Of a stretch of DNA of 64,000 bases, positions 17,075 to 26,463 are shown one piece after another; within the stretch, counting starts at the first letter, position 1, and every line of letters begins with the position of its first letter. A model generated the notes under the pieces. It did not search any database and was not told the DNA's origin. It saw nothing but the letters and a program-made list of their open reading frames with translations. The position numbers and the translations under genes are program-made. The DNA comes from Oceanicaulis sp. (lineage in GTDB: Bacteria > Pseudomonadota > Alphaproteobacteria > Caulobacterales > Maricaulaceae), in assembly GCA_040112665.1 (NCBI GenBank), contig CP157796.1, forward strand, positions 746,813-810,812, written 5' to 3'.

Positions 17075-18166
17075 ATGGGCTGGCGCGCCGCCCTCGGCGA
17101 TCTCCGCAATCGGCTCGTCGGCGATCCGGGCTTCCGGCGCTGGGCGAAGGGCTTTGCGCCCACTCGCGGCGTGGCGCGCAAGAGCGCGCGCGAGCTGTTC
17201 GATCTCACCGCCGGCTTCGTCTACTCCCAGACCCTGCTGGCGTGCGTGCAGACCGATCTGTTCGAGTTCCTGAAGGACGGCCCGCAAAGCCTCGACGCCA
17301 TCGCCCGGCATGCGGACCTGCCCGGGCCCGGCGCTGAACGCCTCGCCGAAGCGGCCGCCGCGATCGAGCTGCTCGAACGGCGTGGCGACGGACATTACGC
17401 GCTCGGCCGGCTCGGCGCGCCTCTGGTCGCCGAGCCCGGCCTTGCTGCGATGATCGCCCATCACCGGCTGCTCTATGAAGATCTCACCGATCCGCTCGCC
17501 GTGCTGCGCGGACAGGCCGACGGAAAGCTCGCCGCCTATTGGGGGTACGGGCGCGAGGATCGGCAGGCCGGCGAGACGGGCTCGTATTCCGAGCTCATGG
17601 CCGCCACCCTGCCCATGGTCGCCGACGAGGTCTTCGCCGCCGTCGATCCGCGCAAAGCTGAGCGCCTTCTGGATGTCGGCGGGGGCGAAGGCGCCTTCCT
17701 CATCGAGGCGGCGCGGCGTGCGCCCGGTCTCGATCTCGCCCTGTTCGACCTGCCCGGCGTGGCCGAGCGGGCGAAGGCGCGGCTGGCTCGCGAGGGGCTC
17801 GCGGACCAGGCGCAGGTCCATGCGGGCAGCTTCCTCGACGATTCCCTGCCCGCAGGTGCCGATCTCATCAGCCTTGTGCGAATTATCCACGACCATTCCG
17901 ACGCGGACGTGATGGCTCTCCTGCGCGCATGCCGGGCCGCGCTCGAACCGGGCGGCACGCTGATCGTGGCCGAGCCGATGTCCGGTGCGTCGGGCGCCGC
18001 GCCGATGGGGGAGGCGTATTTCGGCTTTTACCTCATGGCGATGGGACGGGGCCGCCCGCGCACCGCCGAGCGGCTGGCCGGGATGCTCCGTGAAGCCGGC
18101 TTCACGTCGGTGCGCCGACACCGCGCCCGCATGCCCCTGATCGCCGGCGTGCTTACGGCTCGATAG
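17075..18166 (+). CDS. crtF: CrtF, hydroxyneurosporene/demethylspheroidene O-methyltransferase
   Basis: 363 residues. The N-terminal dimerisation and helical region (ARELFDLTAGFVYSQTLLAC) precedes a class I SAM-methyltransferase domain with LLDVGGGEGAFLIEAARRAP (motif I, near residue 200) and LVRIIHDHSDADV, where the His acts as family-type general base; ALEPGGTLIVAEPMSG follows. It methylates the 1-hydroxyl made by CrtC, giving the 1-methoxy group of spheroidene- or spirilloxanthin-type carotenoids. Starts 6 bp after crtE; the next gene, bchC, has its own promoter region. Confidence 0.92.
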   Translation: MGWRAALGDLRNRLVGDPGFRRWAKGFAPTRGVARKSARELFDLTAGFVYSQTLLACVQTDLFEFLKDGPQSLDAIARHADLPGPGAERLAEAAAAIELLERRGDGHYALGRLGAPLVAEPGLAAMIAHHRLLYEDLTDPLAVLRGQADGKLAAYWGYGREDRQAGETGSYSELMAATLPMVADEVFAAVDPRKAERLLDVGGGEGAFLIEAARRAPGLDLALFDLPGVAERAKARLAREGLADQAQVHAGSFLDDSLPAGADLISLVRIIHDHSDADVMALLRACRAALEPGGTLIVAEPMSGASGAAPMGEAYFGFYLMAMGRGRPRTAERLAGMLREAGFTSVRRHRARMPLIAGVLTAR

Positions 18167-18208
18167 TAAATCTGATTTGACTGTTAAGTGTGTCAATGTA
18201 AGCTTACA
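18165..18208. promoter_or_regulatory. bchC promoter region with PpsR/CrtJ-type operator
   Basis: A clear box TGTCAATGTAAGCTTACA lies at 18191-18208. At 18165-18182, exactly 8 bp upstream, is a degenerate symmetric 18-mer, AGTAAATCTGATTTGACT, that could be the weaker partner of a cooperative pair. A candidate sigma-70-like -35 TTGACT (18177-18182) with TAAGCT at 18199-18204 overlaps the clear box, which would explain repression by occlusion. This drives the bchCXYZ-puf superoperon. Confidence 0.7.
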
Positions 18209-18249
18209 GATCACGTAGCGCCTTTGCGCACGGAGCTGGGGAGGCTGAA

Positions 18250-19185
18250 TTGGACGCGCTCGCCGTCGTTCTTGAAAAGCCCAGACACATCGCTCTCAGC
18301 CGACTCGCGATCAGCGAGCCGACCGCCGAGGACGTGGTGGTCGAGGTGGCTTTCAGCGGCGTCAGCACCGGCACCGAACGCCTGCTCTGGTCGGGCGCGA
18401 TGCCGCCCTTCCCCGGCATGGGCTATCCGCTGGTGCCCGGCTACGAGTCTATCGGCCGGGTGGTTCACGCCGGCCCGGCCTCGGGGCGCAGCGAGGGCGA
18501 CTGGGTGTTCGTGCCCGGCGCCAATTGCTTCGGCGAGGTGCGCGGCCTGTTCGGCGGCTCCGCCTCGCGGGTGACCCTGCCCGGCGCGCGCGTCACCCCG
18601 GTGGATGAAAACCTAGGCGAGCGCGGGGTGCTGCTGGCACTGGCCGCGACCGCCTACCACGCCATGGCGCCGGGTCATCCCGCGCCCGACCTCATCATCG
18701 GACACGGCGCGCTGGGCCGGCTTCTGGCGCGCATCGCGATCGCGGCCGGCCATCCCGCCCCGACGGTGTGGGAGATCAACCCCGCCCGGATGGACGGCGC
18801 GGACGGCTACGAGGTCGTCCGTCCCGAGGACGATCCGCGGCGCGATTACGGCGCGATCTACGACGTGAGCGGGGACTCCTCCCTGCTCGACACGCTGGTC
18901 ATGCGGCTGAGCAAGGGCGGGGAGATCGTCCTCGCCGGCTTTTACGCCGGCCGGCTGAGCTTCGACTTCGCCCCGGCCTTCATGAAGGAGGCGCGCCTGC
19001 GCACCGCGGCGGAGTTCAATCCCGGCGACGTCGCCGGGGTGAACGCCCTGCTCGCGAGCGGCGCGCTGTCGCTCGACGGGCTGATCACCCACCACAGCGC
19101 ACCCCATGACGCCGGCGAGGCCTACCACACGGCTTTTTCCGACGCCGGCTGCCTGAAGATGATCTTGGACTGGAGACCCTCATGA
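18250..19185 (+). CDS. bchC: BchC, 3-hydroxyethyl bacteriochlorophyllide a dehydrogenase
   Basis: 311 residues from a TTG start preceded by GGGGAGG at 5 nt. MDR-type features: [32 protein letters not shown] and the nucleotide-binding loop [16 protein letters not shown] near residue 160. BchC oxidises the C3 1-hydroxyethyl group to the acetyl group of bacteriochlorophyll a. First gene of the bchCXYZ-pufBALM unit; the stop overlaps the bchX start (ATGA). Confidence 0.94.
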   Translation: MDALAVVLEKPRHIALSRLAISEPTAEDVVVEVAFSGVSTGTERLLWSGAMPPFPGMGYPLVPGYESIGRVVHAGPASGRSEGDWVFVPGANCFGEVRGLFGGSASRVTLPGARVTPVDENLGERGVLLALAATAYHAMAPGHPAPDLIIGHGALGRLLARIAIAAGHPAPTVWEINPARMDGADGYEVVRPEDDPRRDYGAIYDVSGDSSLLDTLVMRLSKGGEIVLAGFYAGRLSFDFAPAFMKEARLRTAAEFNPGDVAGVNALLASGALSLDGLITHHSAPHDAGEAYHTAFSDAGCLKMILDWRPS

Positions 19186-20189
19186 TGGACGGCGACTTCA
19201 AGCCCGGCGGCGGATCGAACCAGGGCGACGCGCTTCGCCATGAAGCCGCGCAAGAGCCCGATCCGGTGCACACCGGTCCGGTGAAAAAAGAGACCCAGAT
19301 CATCGCCATCTACGGCAAGGGCGGGATCGGCAAGTCCTTCACCCTGTCCAATCTCAGCTACATGATGGCCCAGCAGGGCAAGAAGGTCCTGCTGATCGGC
19401 TGCGACCCGAAATCCGACACCACCTCGCTTCTGTTCGGCGGCCGGGCCTGCCCGACCATCATCGAGACCTCTTCGCGCAAGAAGGAAGCCGGCGAGGCCG
19501 TCACCATCGGCGATGTCTGCTTCAAGCGCGACGGCGTGTTCGCGATGGAGCTGGGCGGTCCTGAAGTGGGCCGCGGCTGCGGCGGACGCGGCATCATCCA
19601 CGGCTTCGAGCTTCTGGAGAATCTCGGCTTCCACGAGTGGGATTTCGACTACGTCCTCCTGGACTTCCTGGGCGACGTGGTGTGCGGCGGGTTCGGCCTG
19701 CCGATCGCGCGGGACATGTGCCAGAAGGTGATCGTGGTCGGCTCCAACGACCTGCAATCGCTCTACGTGGCCAACAATGTCTGCTCGGCGGTGGAGTATT
19801 TCCGGCGCCTGGGCGGCAATGTCGGCGTGGCCGGCATGGTCATCAACAAGGACGACGGCACCGGCGAGGCGCAGGCCTTCGCCGAGAAGGTCGGCATCCC
19901 GGTGCTCGCGGCCATCCCGGCCGATGACGACATCCGGAGAAAGTCCGCCAATTACGAGATCATCGGCAAGCCGGACTCCCCCTGGGGCCCGCTCTTCGCC
20001 GAGCTGGGACTGAACGTGGCCGAAGCGCCGCCGATCCACCCCACGCCGCTCGATCAGGACGGGCTTCTGGGCCTGTTCGATTCCGAAGAAGCCGAAGGCT
20101 TCGGCATGGAGCCCGCCACCGCCGCCGACATGGCCGGCAAGAACCATGTCGAAAAGCCCTCGCTCGAAGTCGTTTACGACGACGTCTGA
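19182..20189 (+). CDS. bchX: BchX, chlorophyllide a reductase iron protein
   Basis: 335 residues. NifH/BchL-like: Walker [12 protein letters not shown] near residue 45, switch region [16 protein letters not shown], and the two 4Fe-4S cysteines in GRGCGGRG and [12 protein letters not shown]-driven electron donor to BchYZ for C7=C8 reduction of chlorophyllide a, which turns the chlorin into a bacteriochlorin. The S-F after the P-loop Lys (instead of S-T) is as in other BchX. Start overlaps bchC; 13 bp separate it from bchY. Confidence 0.96.
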   Translation: MMDGDFKPGGGSNQGDALRHEAAQEPDPVHTGPVKKETQIIAIYGKGGIGKSFTLSNLSYMMAQQGKKVLLIGCDPKSDTTSLLFGGRACPTIIETSSRKKEAGEAVTIGDVCFKRDGVFAMELGGPEVGRGCGGRGIIHGFELLENLGFHEWDFDYVLLDFLGDVVCGGFGLPIARDMCQKVIVVGSNDLQSLYVANNVCSAVEYFRRLGGNVGVAGMVINKDDGTGEAQAFAEKVGIPVLAAIPADDDIRRKSANYEIIGKPDSPWGPLFAELGLNVAEAPPIHPTPLDQDGLLGLFDSEEAEGFGMEPATAADMAGKNHVEKPSLEVVYDDV

Positions 20190-20202
20190 GGGAGCTTCGC
20201 TG

Positions 20203-21858
20203 ATGGCCAAGACGCTCAACCTCATCAACAAGCGCCCCGGCGGCGAGCTGCGCTATGACGGCGCGGCCGAAGCCGAGCTCGACAACACCGGCCCGGCGCC
20301 CGCGCCCGATCTGGCCGCCGAGCTGGAAAACCCGGCGGCGGTTCCGCTAGGCGGCGAGCCGGGCAAGGACGACGGGGCGGGCTGCCACGCCGGCGCGGAG
20401 AAGATGCGCGCCCAGGCCGAGGCGGCGGGCAACGCCGAGCTGATGGAGCAGTTCGAGAAGGACTATCCCAGAGGCCCGCACGACCAGCCGCAATCGATGT
20501 GCCCCGCCTTCGGCTCGCTGCGTGTGGGCCTGAGGATGAAGCGCACCGCGACGATCCTGTCGGGCTCGGCGTGCTGCGTGTACGGGCTGACCTTCACCTC
20601 GCACTTCTACGGCGCGCGCCGGACGGTCGGCTACGTGCCGTTCAACTCCGAGACGCTGGTCACCGGCAAGCTGTTCGAGGACATCCGCGACGCGGTCCAC
20701 GACATCGCCGACCCCGAGAAATACGACGCGGTGGTGATCACCAATCTGTGCGTCCCGACCGCGTCGGGCGTGCCGCTGCGCCTGCTGCCCAAGGAAATCA
20801 ACGGCGTCCGGATCATCGGCATCGACGTGCCGGGCTTCGGCGTGCCGACCCACGCCGAGGCCAAGGACGTGCTGGCCGGCGCGATGCTGAACTATGCGCG
20901 CACCGAGGCCGAGCTCGGCCCGGTCCAGGCGCCCGACCGTCCGCGCGACGACCGGCCCGCCGTGACGCTTCTGGGCGAGATGTTCCCCGCCGATCCGGTA
21001 GTGATCGGCCGGCTGCTCGAGCCGATGGGCCTGTCCGCCGGCCCCGTGGTGCCGACCCGGGAATGGCGCGAGCTTTACGCCGCGCTCGAAAGCCCGGTGG
21101 TGGGCGCGATCCATCCGTTCTACACGGCGGCGGTTCGCGAGTTCAAAGCCGCCGGCCGCAGAATAGTCGGCTCCGCGCCGGTGGGTCTGGACGGCACCGC
21201 CTCCTGGCTCGAAGCGATCGGCGAGGCGGCCAACGTCTCGCGCAAGGATATCGAGGCGGCCAAGCAGGCTGTGCTGCCCGCGATCAAGGGCGCGCTCGCG
21301 GCCAAGCCGATCGAGGGCCGGATCACGCTGTCGGGCTACGAAGGCTCGGAGCTTCTGGTCGCCCGGCTGCTGATCGAGAGCGGCGCGGACGTGCGCTATG
21401 TGGGCACGGCCTGTCCGAAGACCGAATGGTCGGCGGCCGACCGCGAATGGCTCGAGGCCAGGGGCGTGCAGGTGCAGTTCCGCGCCTCGCTCGAACAGGA
21501 CCTCGCCGCCTTCGACGAGTTCAAGCCCGACCTCGCCATCGGCACCACGCCGGTGGTCCAGAAGGTCAAGGAATCCGCCGTCCCCTCGCTTTACTTCACC
21601 AATCTCATCTCGGCCCGCCCGCTCATGGGTCCGGCCGGCGCCGGCTCGCTCGGGGACGTGGTGAACGCGGCGATGAAGTCGAAGGCCCGCTTCGACGAGA
21701 TGCGCGACTTCTTCGAAGGCGTCGGGACCGGTCACGCCGCGGGCGTCTGGGAGGAGATCCCCCAGGACGTGCGCACCTTCCGCATGAAAGAGCGCCGCAA
21801 GCGGATGACCGCCGAGCAGGCGCGCGAAAAAGCGATCGAGGCGCCGACAGGATGCTAG
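20203..21858 (+). CDS. bchY: BchY, chlorophyllide a reductase subunit Y
   Basis: 551 residues from the ATG at 20203 with GAGGGAG 8 nt upstream. Cluster-binding cysteines are visible in [30 protein letters not shown] and [13 protein letters not shown]. With BchZ it forms the NifDK-like catalytic heterotetramer of chlorophyllide oxidoreductase. Translation of bchZ begins 7 nt before this stop, so the partners are coupled. Residues 1-85 form an Ala/Glu/Pro-rich N-terminal extension ahead of the conserved core. Confidence 0.95.
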   Translation: MAKTLNLINKRPGGELRYDGAAEAELDNTGPAPAPDLAAELENPAAVPLGGEPGKDDGAGCHAGAEKMRAQAEAAGNAELMEQFEKDYPRGPHDQPQSMCPAFGSLRVGLRMKRTATILSGSACCVYGLTFTSHFYGARRTVGYVPFNSETLVTGKLFEDIRDAVHDIADPEKYDAVVITNLCVPTASGVPLRLLPKEINGVRIIGIDVPGFGVPTHAEAKDVLAGAMLNYARTEAELGPVQAPDRPRDDRPAVTLLGEMFPADPVVIGRLLEPMGLSAGPVVPTREWRELYAALESPVVGAIHPFYTAAVREFKAAGRRIVGSAPVGLDGTASWLEAIGEAANVSRKDIEAAKQAVLPAIKGALAAKPIEGRITLSGYEGSELLVARLLIESGADVRYVGTACPKTEWSAADREWLEARGVQVQFRASLEQDLAAFDEFKPDLAIGTTPVVQKVKESAVPSLYFTNLISARPLMGPAGAGSLGDVVNAAMKSKARFDEMRDFFEGVGTGHAAGVWEEIPQDVRTFRMKERRKRMTAEQAREKAIEAPTGC

Positions 21859-23306
21859 TGCTCGATCACGATAGAGCCGGCGGCTACTGGGGCTCGGTCT
21901 ACGTCTTCACGGCGATCAAGGGCCTGCAGGTCGTCATCGACGGACCGGTCGGGTGCGAGAACCTGCCCGTGACCTCGGTGCTGCACTACACCGACGCGCT
22001 GCCGCCGCACGAACTGCCGATCGTCGTCACGGGCCTGTCCGAGACCGAAATGGGCGAAGGCACCGAAGAGGCGATGAAGCGCGCCCACGAATCCCTCGAT
22101 CCCGACCTGCCCGCCGTGGTGGTCACCGGATCGATCGCCGAGATGATCGGCGGCGGGGTGACGCCCGAAGGGCTGAACATCCACCGCTTCCTGCCGCGCA
22201 CCATCGACGAGGACCAGTGGCAGAGCGCGGATCGCGCGCTTTTGTGGCTGTGGACCGAGTACGGCGCCAAGCACGGCAAGCGGCCCAAGCCCAAGCCGAA
22301 GAAGGAAGGCGACAAGCCGCGGGTGAACATCATCGGCCCGGCCTACGGCATGTTCAACACGCCCTCCGACCTCGCCGAGATCCGCCGCCTTGTCGAAGGG
22401 ATCGGCGCGGAGGTGAACATGGTCTGCCCGCTGGGCAGCCATCTGGCGAACATGCCGCGCCTGGTCGATGCGGACGCGAACATCTGCATGTACCGCGAGT
22501 ACGGCCGGTTGCTCTGCGAGGCGCTGGACATGCCCTACCTGCAGGCGCCGATCGGGCTGCATTCGACCACGAAATTCCTGCGCGCGCTGGGCGAGACGCT
22601 CGGCCTGGACGTCGAGCCTTTCATCGAGCGCGAGAAGCACACCACGATCAAACCGCTCTGGGATCTGTGGCGCTCGGTCACCCAGGACTTCTTCGGCACC
22701 GCCAATTTCGGCGTCGTGGCGAACGAGACCTATGCGCGCGGCCTGCGCCATTTCCTCGAAGACGAGATGGGCCTTCCGTGCGCCTTCGCCTACGGCCGCA
22801 GCGCCGGCAAGAAGCCCGACAACGAAGCGGTCCGGCGGTCCATTCACGAGACCCCGCCCTTCATCCTGTTCGGCAGCTTCAACGAGCGCATGTATCTCGC
22901 CGAGACCGGGGCGCGGAGCATGTACATCCCCGCCTCCTTCCCCGGCGCGGTGATCAGGCGGGCCACCGGCACGCCCTTCATGGGCTATGCGGGCGCGACC
23001 TACATCGTTCAGGAAGTCTGCAACGCCCTGTTCGACGCGCTCTTCCACATCCTGCCGCTGGCCACCGACATGGACCGCGCGCCGGCCACGCCCGCCCGGC
23101 TCGAGCGCACGCTCGCCTGGGACGCCGACGCTCGCGAGGCGCTGGACGCCCTGGTCGACCGCCAGCCGATCCTCACCCGCATTTCCGCAGCCAAACGCCT
23201 GCGCGACGCCGCCGAAGCCCGCGCCAGGGCCGAGGGCGGCTCCCGCGTCTCGCGCGCTCACGTGGGCGCGGCGGAACAATCGCTATTGGAAAGGCAGGGC
23301 GTATGA
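21852..23306 (+). CDS. bchZ: BchZ, chlorophyllide a reductase subunit Z
   Basis: 484 residues from the ATG at 21852, overlapping bchY by 7 nt. Key segments: [22 protein letters not shown] with the cluster Cys, [19 protein letters not shown], and [20 protein letters not shown]. Second catalytic subunit of chlorophyllide reductase. Its stop lies 126 bp before pufB; that gap holds no recognisable pufQ but has a strong hairpin. Confidence 0.95.
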   Translation: MLVLDHDRAGGYWGSVYVFTAIKGLQVVIDGPVGCENLPVTSVLHYTDALPPHELPIVVTGLSETEMGEGTEEAMKRAHESLDPDLPAVVVTGSIAEMIGGGVTPEGLNIHRFLPRTIDEDQWQSADRALLWLWTEYGAKHGKRPKPKPKKEGDKPRVNIIGPAYGMFNTPSDLAEIRRLVEGIGAEVNMVCPLGSHLANMPRLVDADANICMYREYGRLLCEALDMPYLQAPIGLHSTTKFLRALGETLGLDVEPFIEREKHTTIKPLWDLWRSVTQDFFGTANFGVVANETYARGLRHFLEDEMGLPCAFAYGRSAGKKPDNEAVRRSIHETPPFILFGSFNERMYLAETGARSMYIPASFPGAVIRRATGTPFMGYAGATYIVQEVCNALFDALFHILPLATDMDRAPATPARLERTLAWDADAREALDALVDRQPILTRISAAKRLRDAAEARARAEGGSRVSRAHVGAAEQSLLERQGV

Positions 23307-23393
23307 CCGCGCCGCACCCTTTCCCACCCTCTTTCCGGGCCGGTCAGGCCGTTCCGGGAAGCGTCGGGGCGCTTCGGCGCTCCGGCTTTCACC

Positions 23394-23413
23394 CGCCGCG
23401 GTCCGCCGCGGCG
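23394..23413 (+). other. Hairpin in the pufB leader
   Basis: CGCCGCGG (23394-23401) pairs with CCGCGGCG (23406-23413) around a TCCG loop, an 8-bp GC-only stem ending 19 nt before the pufB ATG and just ahead of its ribosome-binding site GGAGGAAAG. It could act as a 5' protective hairpin for a processed pufBA message. No run of T follows, so it is not an intrinsic terminator. Confidence 0.5.
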
Positions 23414-23432
23414 CTTCATGGAGGAAAGTCTC

Positions 23433-23582
23433 ATGACTGAAAGTAGAGACTCGATGTCCGGCCTGACGGACACCGAGGCGAAGGAATTCCACGGAATCTT
23501 CGTCTCGAGTTTCATCGGCTTCACGGTCATCGCCATTATCGCACACGTGCTGGTGTGGTTCTGGCGTCCGTGGCTCGGGTAG
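23433..23582 (+). CDS. pufB: PufB, light-harvesting 1 beta polypeptide
   Basis: 49 residues, too short for most ORF callers. After [20 protein letters not shown] the single membrane helix runs through [20 protein letters not shown] and ends RPWLG. The His of I-I-A-H is the axial ligand to the B875-type bacteriochlorophyll, and the C-terminal W-x-W/R-P-W is typical of LH1 beta. GGAGGAAAG precedes the ATG. The apoprotein sits in the inner membrane and pairs with PufA around the reaction centre. Confidence 0.96.
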   Translation: MTESRDSMSGLTDTEAKEFHGIFVSSFIGFTVIAIIAHVLVWFWRPWLG

Positions 23583-23594
23583 GAGGACGAAACT

Positions 23595-23774
23595 ATGTGG
23601 AAGATCTGGCTTCTGTTCGATCCGCGTAGGGTGCTGATCGCACTTTTCGCCTTCCTGTTCACCCTGGCGCTTCTGATCCATTTCATCCTGCTCTCTTCGG
23701 ACAGGTACAACTGGATCGACGGCGCGGCCGGTGGCGGTTCCGCCGCCATCACGATGGAGTCGGCCAACGTCTAG
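23595..23774 (+). CDS. pufA: PufA, light-harvesting 1 alpha polypeptide
   Basis: 59 residues. [20 protein letters not shown] is the textbook LH1-alpha N-terminus; the helix continues [20 protein letters not shown] with the bacteriochlorophyll-ligating His at residue 29. The C-terminal tail [19 protein letters not shown] may be trimmed in the mature protein. The start lies 12 nt after pufB with GGAGGAC as ribosome-binding site. A hairpin cluster follows before pufL. Confidence 0.96.
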   Translation: MWKIWLLFDPRRVLIALFAFLFTLALLIHFILLSSDRYNWIDGAAGGGSAAITMESANV

Positions 23775-23783
23775 CACGTTGGC

Positions 23784-23885
23784 CGGCGCTAGGCGCCGCT
23801 CTTAACGGGTGGCGAGCCGGACGCCTGCCGGCGTCCGGTCAATCCTGACGGCCGTACAGCGGGGCCGGGCGCGAAAGCGCCCGGC
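23784..23885 (+). other. pufA-pufL intercistronic hairpin cluster (mRNA stability/attenuation)
   Basis: Three GC-rich stem-loops lie between pufA and pufL: 23784-23798 (6-bp stem, TAG loop), 23817-23838 (perfect 9-bp stem CCGGACGCC, loop TGCC) and 23864-23885 (perfect 9-bp stem GCCGGGCGC with a GAAA tetraloop). None is followed by a T run. In Rhodobacter, hairpins at this place protect the pufBA message from 3' exonucleases so antenna protein is made in excess over reaction centre; the same job is inferred here. Confidence 0.75.
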
Positions 23886-23918
23886 GCCGCCCGGGCGACC
23901 GATAACGGAGATAGTGCA

Positions 23919-24740
23919 ATGGCATTATTGAGTTACGAGCGCAAATATCGGGTCCGCGGCGGGACGCTGATCGGTGGAGACTTGTTCGATTTCTGGATCG
24001 GGCCGTTTTTCGTCGGCTTCTTCGGCGTCACGACGATCTTCTTTTCCGTCCTCGGCACCGCTCTGATCCTGTTCGCCGCCTCGCTCGGCGACACCTGGAA
24101 CCCCTGGCTGATCGACATCCAGCCCCCGCCTCTCGAATACGGGCTGGCGCTCGCCCCGATGCGCGAAGGCGGGTTGTGGCAGATCATCACGATCTGCGCG
24201 CTCGGTGCGTTCATTTCATGGGCGCTCCGCGAGGTGGAGATCTGCCGAAAGCTGGGGATCGGCTATCACGTGCCGGTCGCCTTCGGCTTCGCGATCCTGG
24301 CCTACGCCACCCTGGTGGTGTTCCGGCCGCTTCTGCTCGGCGCCTGGGGGCACGGCTTCCCCTACGGCATCATGAGCCACCTCGATTGGGTCTCGAACGT
24401 CGGCTACACGTACGTGAACTTCCACTACAACCCGGCGCACATGATCGCGGTGAGCTTCTTCTTCGTGACGTGCTTCGCGCTCGCCCTGCACGGCGCCCTG
24501 GTCCTGTCTGCGACCAATCCGGGCAAGGGCAAGACGGTGAAGACCCCCGATCACGAAGACACCTTCTTCCGTGACATTCTGGGCTATTCGATCGGCCCGC
24601 TCGGGATTCACCGGCTGGGTCTGTTCCTGGCGCTGTCGGCGGGCTTCTGGAGCGCGGTCTGCATGATAATCTCCGGCCCGTGGGTCCGCTCCTGGCCCGA
24701 CTGGTGGAACTGGTGGCGCGAGCTGCCGATCTGGAGCTGA
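23919..24740 (+). CDS. pufL: PufL, photosynthetic reaction centre L subunit
   Basis: 273 residues with five membrane helices. [20 protein letters not shown] is the standard N-terminus. Ligand histidines by family alignment: [10 protein letters not shown] (accessory bacteriochlorophyll), [10 protein letters not shown] (special pair), NPAHM and GIHRLGLF (non-haem iron). [10 protein letters not shown] contains the conserved Glu/Arg loop. With PufM it binds four bacteriochlorophylls, two bacteriopheophytins and quinones and does the primary charge separation. Followed by pufM after 14 bp. Confidence 0.98.
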   Translation: MALLSYERKYRVRGGTLIGGDLFDFWIGPFFVGFFGVTTIFFSVLGTALILFAASLGDTWNPWLIDIQPPPLEYGLALAPMREGGLWQIITICALGAFISWALREVEICRKLGIGYHVPVAFGFAILAYATLVVFRPLLLGAWGHGFPYGIMSHLDWVSNVGYTYVNFHYNPAHMIAVSFFFVTCFALALHGALVLSATNPGKGKTVKTPDHEDTFFRDILGYSIGPLGIHRLGLFLALSAGFWSAVCMIISGPWVRSWPDWWNWWRELPIWS

Positions 24741-24754
24741 GCGGAGAAACCGAT

Positions 24755-25681
24755 ATGACGACTTATCAGAACATCTTCACTCAGGTTCAGGTCAGGGGCC
24801 CGGTCGAACCGGGCGTCGATCTGCCCAAGGGCGACGAGGACCGGACCGGCAAGGGCGGCTTCAGCCACCTGATCGGCCGGATCGGCAACGCCCAGATCGG
24901 CCCGATCTATCTGGGGTACACCGGCGTGCTCTCGCTGATCTGCGGCTTCATCGCCATCGAGATCATCGGGCTGAACATGCTCGCCTCGGTGAACTGGGAT
25001 CCGATCGCCTTCATGCGGGAGTTCTTCTGGCTCTCGCTCGATCCGCCGGGACCTGAGTACGGCTTCCAGCCCTTCGTGCCTCTGAACGAGGGCGGATGGT
25101 GGATCCTGGCCGGCTTCTTCCTGACCGCCTCGATCATCCTGTGGTGGGTGCGCACCTACCGCCGGGCGATCCAGCTGGGCATGGGCACGCACGTGGCTTG
25201 GGCGTTCGCTTCGGCCATCTTCCTGTATCTCGTGCTGGGCTTCATCCGGCCGGGGCTGATGGGCAGCTGGGCCGAGGCGGTGCCGTTCGGCATCTTCCCG
25301 CACCTGGACTGGACGAACAATTTCTCGCTGCTTTACGGGAACCTGTTCTACAACCCGTTCCACATGCTCTCCATCGCCTTCCTGTACGGGTCGGCGCTGC
25401 TGTTCGCGATGCACGGGGCGACCATCCTGGCGGTGGGCCGTTTCGGCGGCGACCGGGAGATCGAGCAGATCTCCGACCGGGGCACGGCGACCGAACGGGC
25501 CGCCCTGTTCTGGCGCTGGACGATGGGCTTCAACGCCACGATGGAATCCATCCACCGCTGGGCCTGGTGGTTCGCGGTGCTGACCACGCTGACCGGCGGG
25601 ATCGGCATCCTGATCACCGGCACGGTCGTGGACAACTGGTTCCTCTGGGCCAGCGAGAACGGGATCGCGCGGCCGCTCTAA
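24755..25681 (+). CDS. pufM: PufM, photosynthetic reaction centre M subunit
   Basis: 308 residues from the ATG at 24755 (GGAGAAAC upstream); an earlier in-frame ATG overlaps puf[17 protein letters not shown] is the typical start. Ligands: [20 protein letters not shown] (special pair), NPFHMLS, the iron-bridging Glu in GDREIEQI, and SIHRWAWW. The protein ends at ENGIARPL and nothing like pufC or pufX follows; instead a palindromic repeat and a terminator close the operon. Confidence 0.98.
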   Translation: MTTYQNIFTQVQVRGPVEPGVDLPKGDEDRTGKGGFSHLIGRIGNAQIGPIYLGYTGVLSLICGFIAIEIIGLNMLASVNWDPIAFMREFFWLSLDPPGPEYGFQPFVPLNEGGWWILAGFFLTASIILWWVRTYRRAIQLGMGTHVAWAFASAIFLYLVLGFIRPGLMGSWAEAVPFGIFPHLDWTNNFSLLYGNLFYNPFHMLSIAFLYGSALLFAMHGATILAVGRFGGDREIEQISDRGTATERAALFWRWTMGFNATMESIHRWAWWFAVLTTLTGGIGILITGTVVDNWFLWASENGIARPL

Positions 25682-25785
25682 AGCCTTTTCAGCGAAAGCG
25701 GGAACCGGTTTCGCGTTTCGAAAAGGCTATAGACCAAAGACCTGGAGCGTTTTGGGCGATCATGATCGACCAAGAACGTTCCAGG
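25682..25785. repeat. Palindromic intergenic repeat element downstream of pufM
   Basis: Two nested structures. First, AGCCTTTTC (25682-25690) is matched by GAAAAGGCT (25720-25728) around an inner imperfect hairpin GCGAAA...TTTCGC. Second, 25741-25785 is a 45-bp near-perfect palindrome (arms CCTGGAGCGTT / AACGTTCCAGG, centre CGATCATGATCG, three mismatched pairs). The wording GCGGGAACCGGTTTCGC and GAGCGTTTT resembles palindromic repeat elements common between genes of alphaproteobacteria; only one copy is in this window. Confidence 0.6.
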
Positions 25786-25825
25786 CGGTCCCGCACCCCG
25801 GCCTCACACGGGCCGAAAAACAAAC

Positions 25826-25859
25826 GGGCGTCCGCTACCCGCGGACGCCCTTTTTCTTT
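25826..25859. terminator. Intrinsic terminator closing the bchC-pufM operon, probably bidirectional
   Basis: GGGCGTCCGC (25826-25835), loop TACCC, GCGGACGCCC (25841-25850), then TTTTTCTTT. An A-rich stretch (GAAAAACAAA) precedes the stem, so it can also end the convergent idi transcript. Confidence 0.9.
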
Positions 25860-25881
25860 GCGCCGTCATGAACCGCCGGGC

Positions 25882-26463
25882 CTAGAGCCCCAGCGTGTCC
25901 CAGCGATCGAGATAGACTTTCAGCCAGGGCGCGATCGTGCCGGGCGCGGTGCGCGCCTCCTCGATCAGCGCGGCCGGGCTCGCCCAGCGCACTTCCGACA
26001 CCTCGTCGGGATCGAGATCGAAGCGAAGCGCCGCCCGGTCGGCCGAGGCGCGGAAGATCCGCACCCGCTCATGCTCGACCAGACCGCCGCCGACATCGGC
26101 GCGGTAAACCGTCAGGCCGACTTCGGTCAGCGGCAGGTCGATCCCCAGCTCCTCGCGCAGACGCCGGCGCGCGCTGGCCGCAGCGTCCTCGCCCCAGTCG
26201 GGATGGGTGCAGCACGCGTTCGCCCACAGCCCGCCGCAATGATACTTCCCCGCCGCCCGGCGCTGGACGAGCATGTCCGGCCCGTCGAAGACAAAGACCG
26301 ACACCGCGTCGTGCAATAGTCCGCGCCGGTGCGCGTCCATCTTGCCCACGGGAAAGCGCTCACCGTCCTCGCCGATGGCGGGGATGACGCGATCGTCGCC
26401 GCGGGAGCCGCCTGAAGCGGCCGCGCCGTCTAGGCGACGTCGAAGTGTCTGTTCAGGGCGCAT
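25882..26463 (-). CDS. idi: Idi, isopentenyl-diphosphate delta-isomerase (type 1)
   Basis: 193 residues from an ATG at 26463 that overlaps the end of hemA by 34 nt; I saw no better start before the conserved core. Nudix-fold type 1 isomerase signs: [36 protein letters not shown] (catalytic Cys and metal-binding His) and the Nudix-like [15 protein letters not shown]. It interconverts isopentenyl and dimethylallyl diphosphate, feeding CrtE. Last gene of the long minus-strand block. Confidence 0.9.
   Translation of the reverse strand: MRPEQTLRRRLDGAAASGGSRGDDRVIPAIGEDGERFPVGKMDAHRRGLLHDAVSVFVFDGPDMLVQRRAAGKYHCGGLWANACCTHPDWGEDAAASARRRLREELGIDLPLTEVGLTVYRADVGGGLVEHERVRIFRASADRAALRFDLDPDEVSEVRWASPAALIEEARTAPGTIAPWLKVYLDRWDTLGL

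Noticed and set aside
16112..18214. 700-codon minus-strand frame across crtE and crtF
   Set aside because: Pure antisense shadow with no domain signs; crtE and crtF have full motifs on the other strand.
20499..21851. Upstream extension of the bchZ frame through bchY
   Set aside because: Out-of-frame shadow of bchY; BchZ similarity starts at the ATG at 21852.
23303..23440. 45-codon frame between bchZ and pufB, ATGA-coupled to bchZ, at the pufQ position
   Set aside because: Pro/Arg/Gly-rich with no membrane helix and no PufQ likeness; it runs through the hairpin and into pufB. More likely leader sequence.
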